Source: Bacteroidales bacterium
GTDB taxonomy: Bacteria; Bacteroidota; Bacteroidia; Bacteroidales; ML635J-15
Length of the DNA: 53,399 nucleotides
NCBI GenBank assembly: GCA_028686735.1
Contig: JAQUBO010000004.1
Coordinates: 1 to 53,399 of the forward strand
Direction of reading: 5' to 3'
Shown here: one piece after another, positions 53,343-53,399 of the stretch
Layout: each line of letters begins with the position of its first letter
Numbering within the stretch: position 1 is the stretch's first letter
Notes under the pieces: model-generated
Databases searched by the model: none
The model's input: the letters and a program-made list of their open reading frames with translations, nothing else
What the model was told of the DNA's origin: nothing
Position numbers and translations under genes: made by a program

Positions 53343-53399
53343 GTTGCTAACAATATGTATATTGCATACCCTGCGGGATACGCAACATACATTTACCGT
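53343..53399. repeat. attC-like hairpin site at the window end
   Basis: Starts GTTGCTAAC and runs through AATATGTAT, TTGC, CCC-TGC-GGG, GCAA, ATACAT to ACCGT at the last base. The inner arms ATGTAT/ATACAT, TTGC/GCAA and CCC/GGG are self-complementary. ACCGT is the start of the same ACCGTT that ends copies A-C. GTTGCTAAC is the exact reverse complement of GTTAGCAAC at 46050-46058, the first bases of this block. Confidence 0.65.

Noticed and set aside
53051-53399. Short minus-strand ORFs at the window end as a transposase remnant
   Set aside because: No transposase motif recognised, frames are short and cross hairpins; likely non-coding.

Overview
The window looks like a chromosomal segment of a Bacteroidota bacterium, probably an anaerobic or microaerobic Bacteroidales/Marinilabiliales-type lineage. 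Evidence: low G+C; promoters of the TTTG-N19-TAnnTTTG type; almost no Shine-Dalgarno sequences; a type IX secretion (T9SS) sorting domain; a GLPGLI-family protein; a complete Rnf operon; and a tiny mS38-like basic protein typical of the phylum. The species cannot be named from the sequence.

Layout. 1-26.5 kb is mostly conserved chromosome: a secreted lysyl-endopeptidase-like protease (cut by the window start), a CDF metal exporter, CorA, an outer-membrane protein that looks internally duplicated, a TetR-led RND efflux operon with a small PII-like protein at its end, several envelope proteins, a BamA/TamA-like barrel, DsbD, RNase G, the mS38-like peptide, HU, and an exopolysaccharide-initiating transferase with a lipoprotein. 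26.5-28.6 kb is a 2-kb gene-poor stretch with ten 59-bp tandem hairpin repeats, a miniature-element-like segment and one tRNA-Arg(TCT). 28.6-40 kb holds rseC-rnfBCDGEA, a MiaA homologue, smpB, plsY, an M13 metallopeptidase and a lipoprotein closed by a strong terminator.

From about 40.1 kb to the window end the character changes to accessory DNA. Three long direct repeats, all ending in GACCGTT and followed by unrelated sequence, separate gene blocks: a RhuM-family gene; a four-gene translationally coupled ABC-three-component (ABC-3C)-like defence operon; and a very A+T-rich grasp-with-spasm RiPP cluster (precursor peptide, ATP-grasp, unknown 62-aa protein, SPASM protein, carboxypeptidase-regulatory-like protein, C39 peptidase ABC exporter). 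The RiPP block begins with GTTAGCAAC and ends, at the window edge, with its exact reverse complement GTTGCTAAC in a 57-bp hairpin-prone site running into ACCGT. This resembles integron-type cassette ends, but no integrase is in view and the repeats are much longer than usual attC sites.

How the parts work together. In the RiPP block a strong promoter, a structured leader RNA and an intercistronic terminator probably give abundant precursor and less maturase. The ATP-grasp enzyme would form side-chain ester or amide crosslinks in the core, and the PCAT exporter would cut after the double glycine and export it. The ABC-3C-like operon is a likely anti-phage module. The 40.1 kb-to-end region therefore reads as a defence/competition island built of cassette-like units, and the cassette architecture is the least explained element here.
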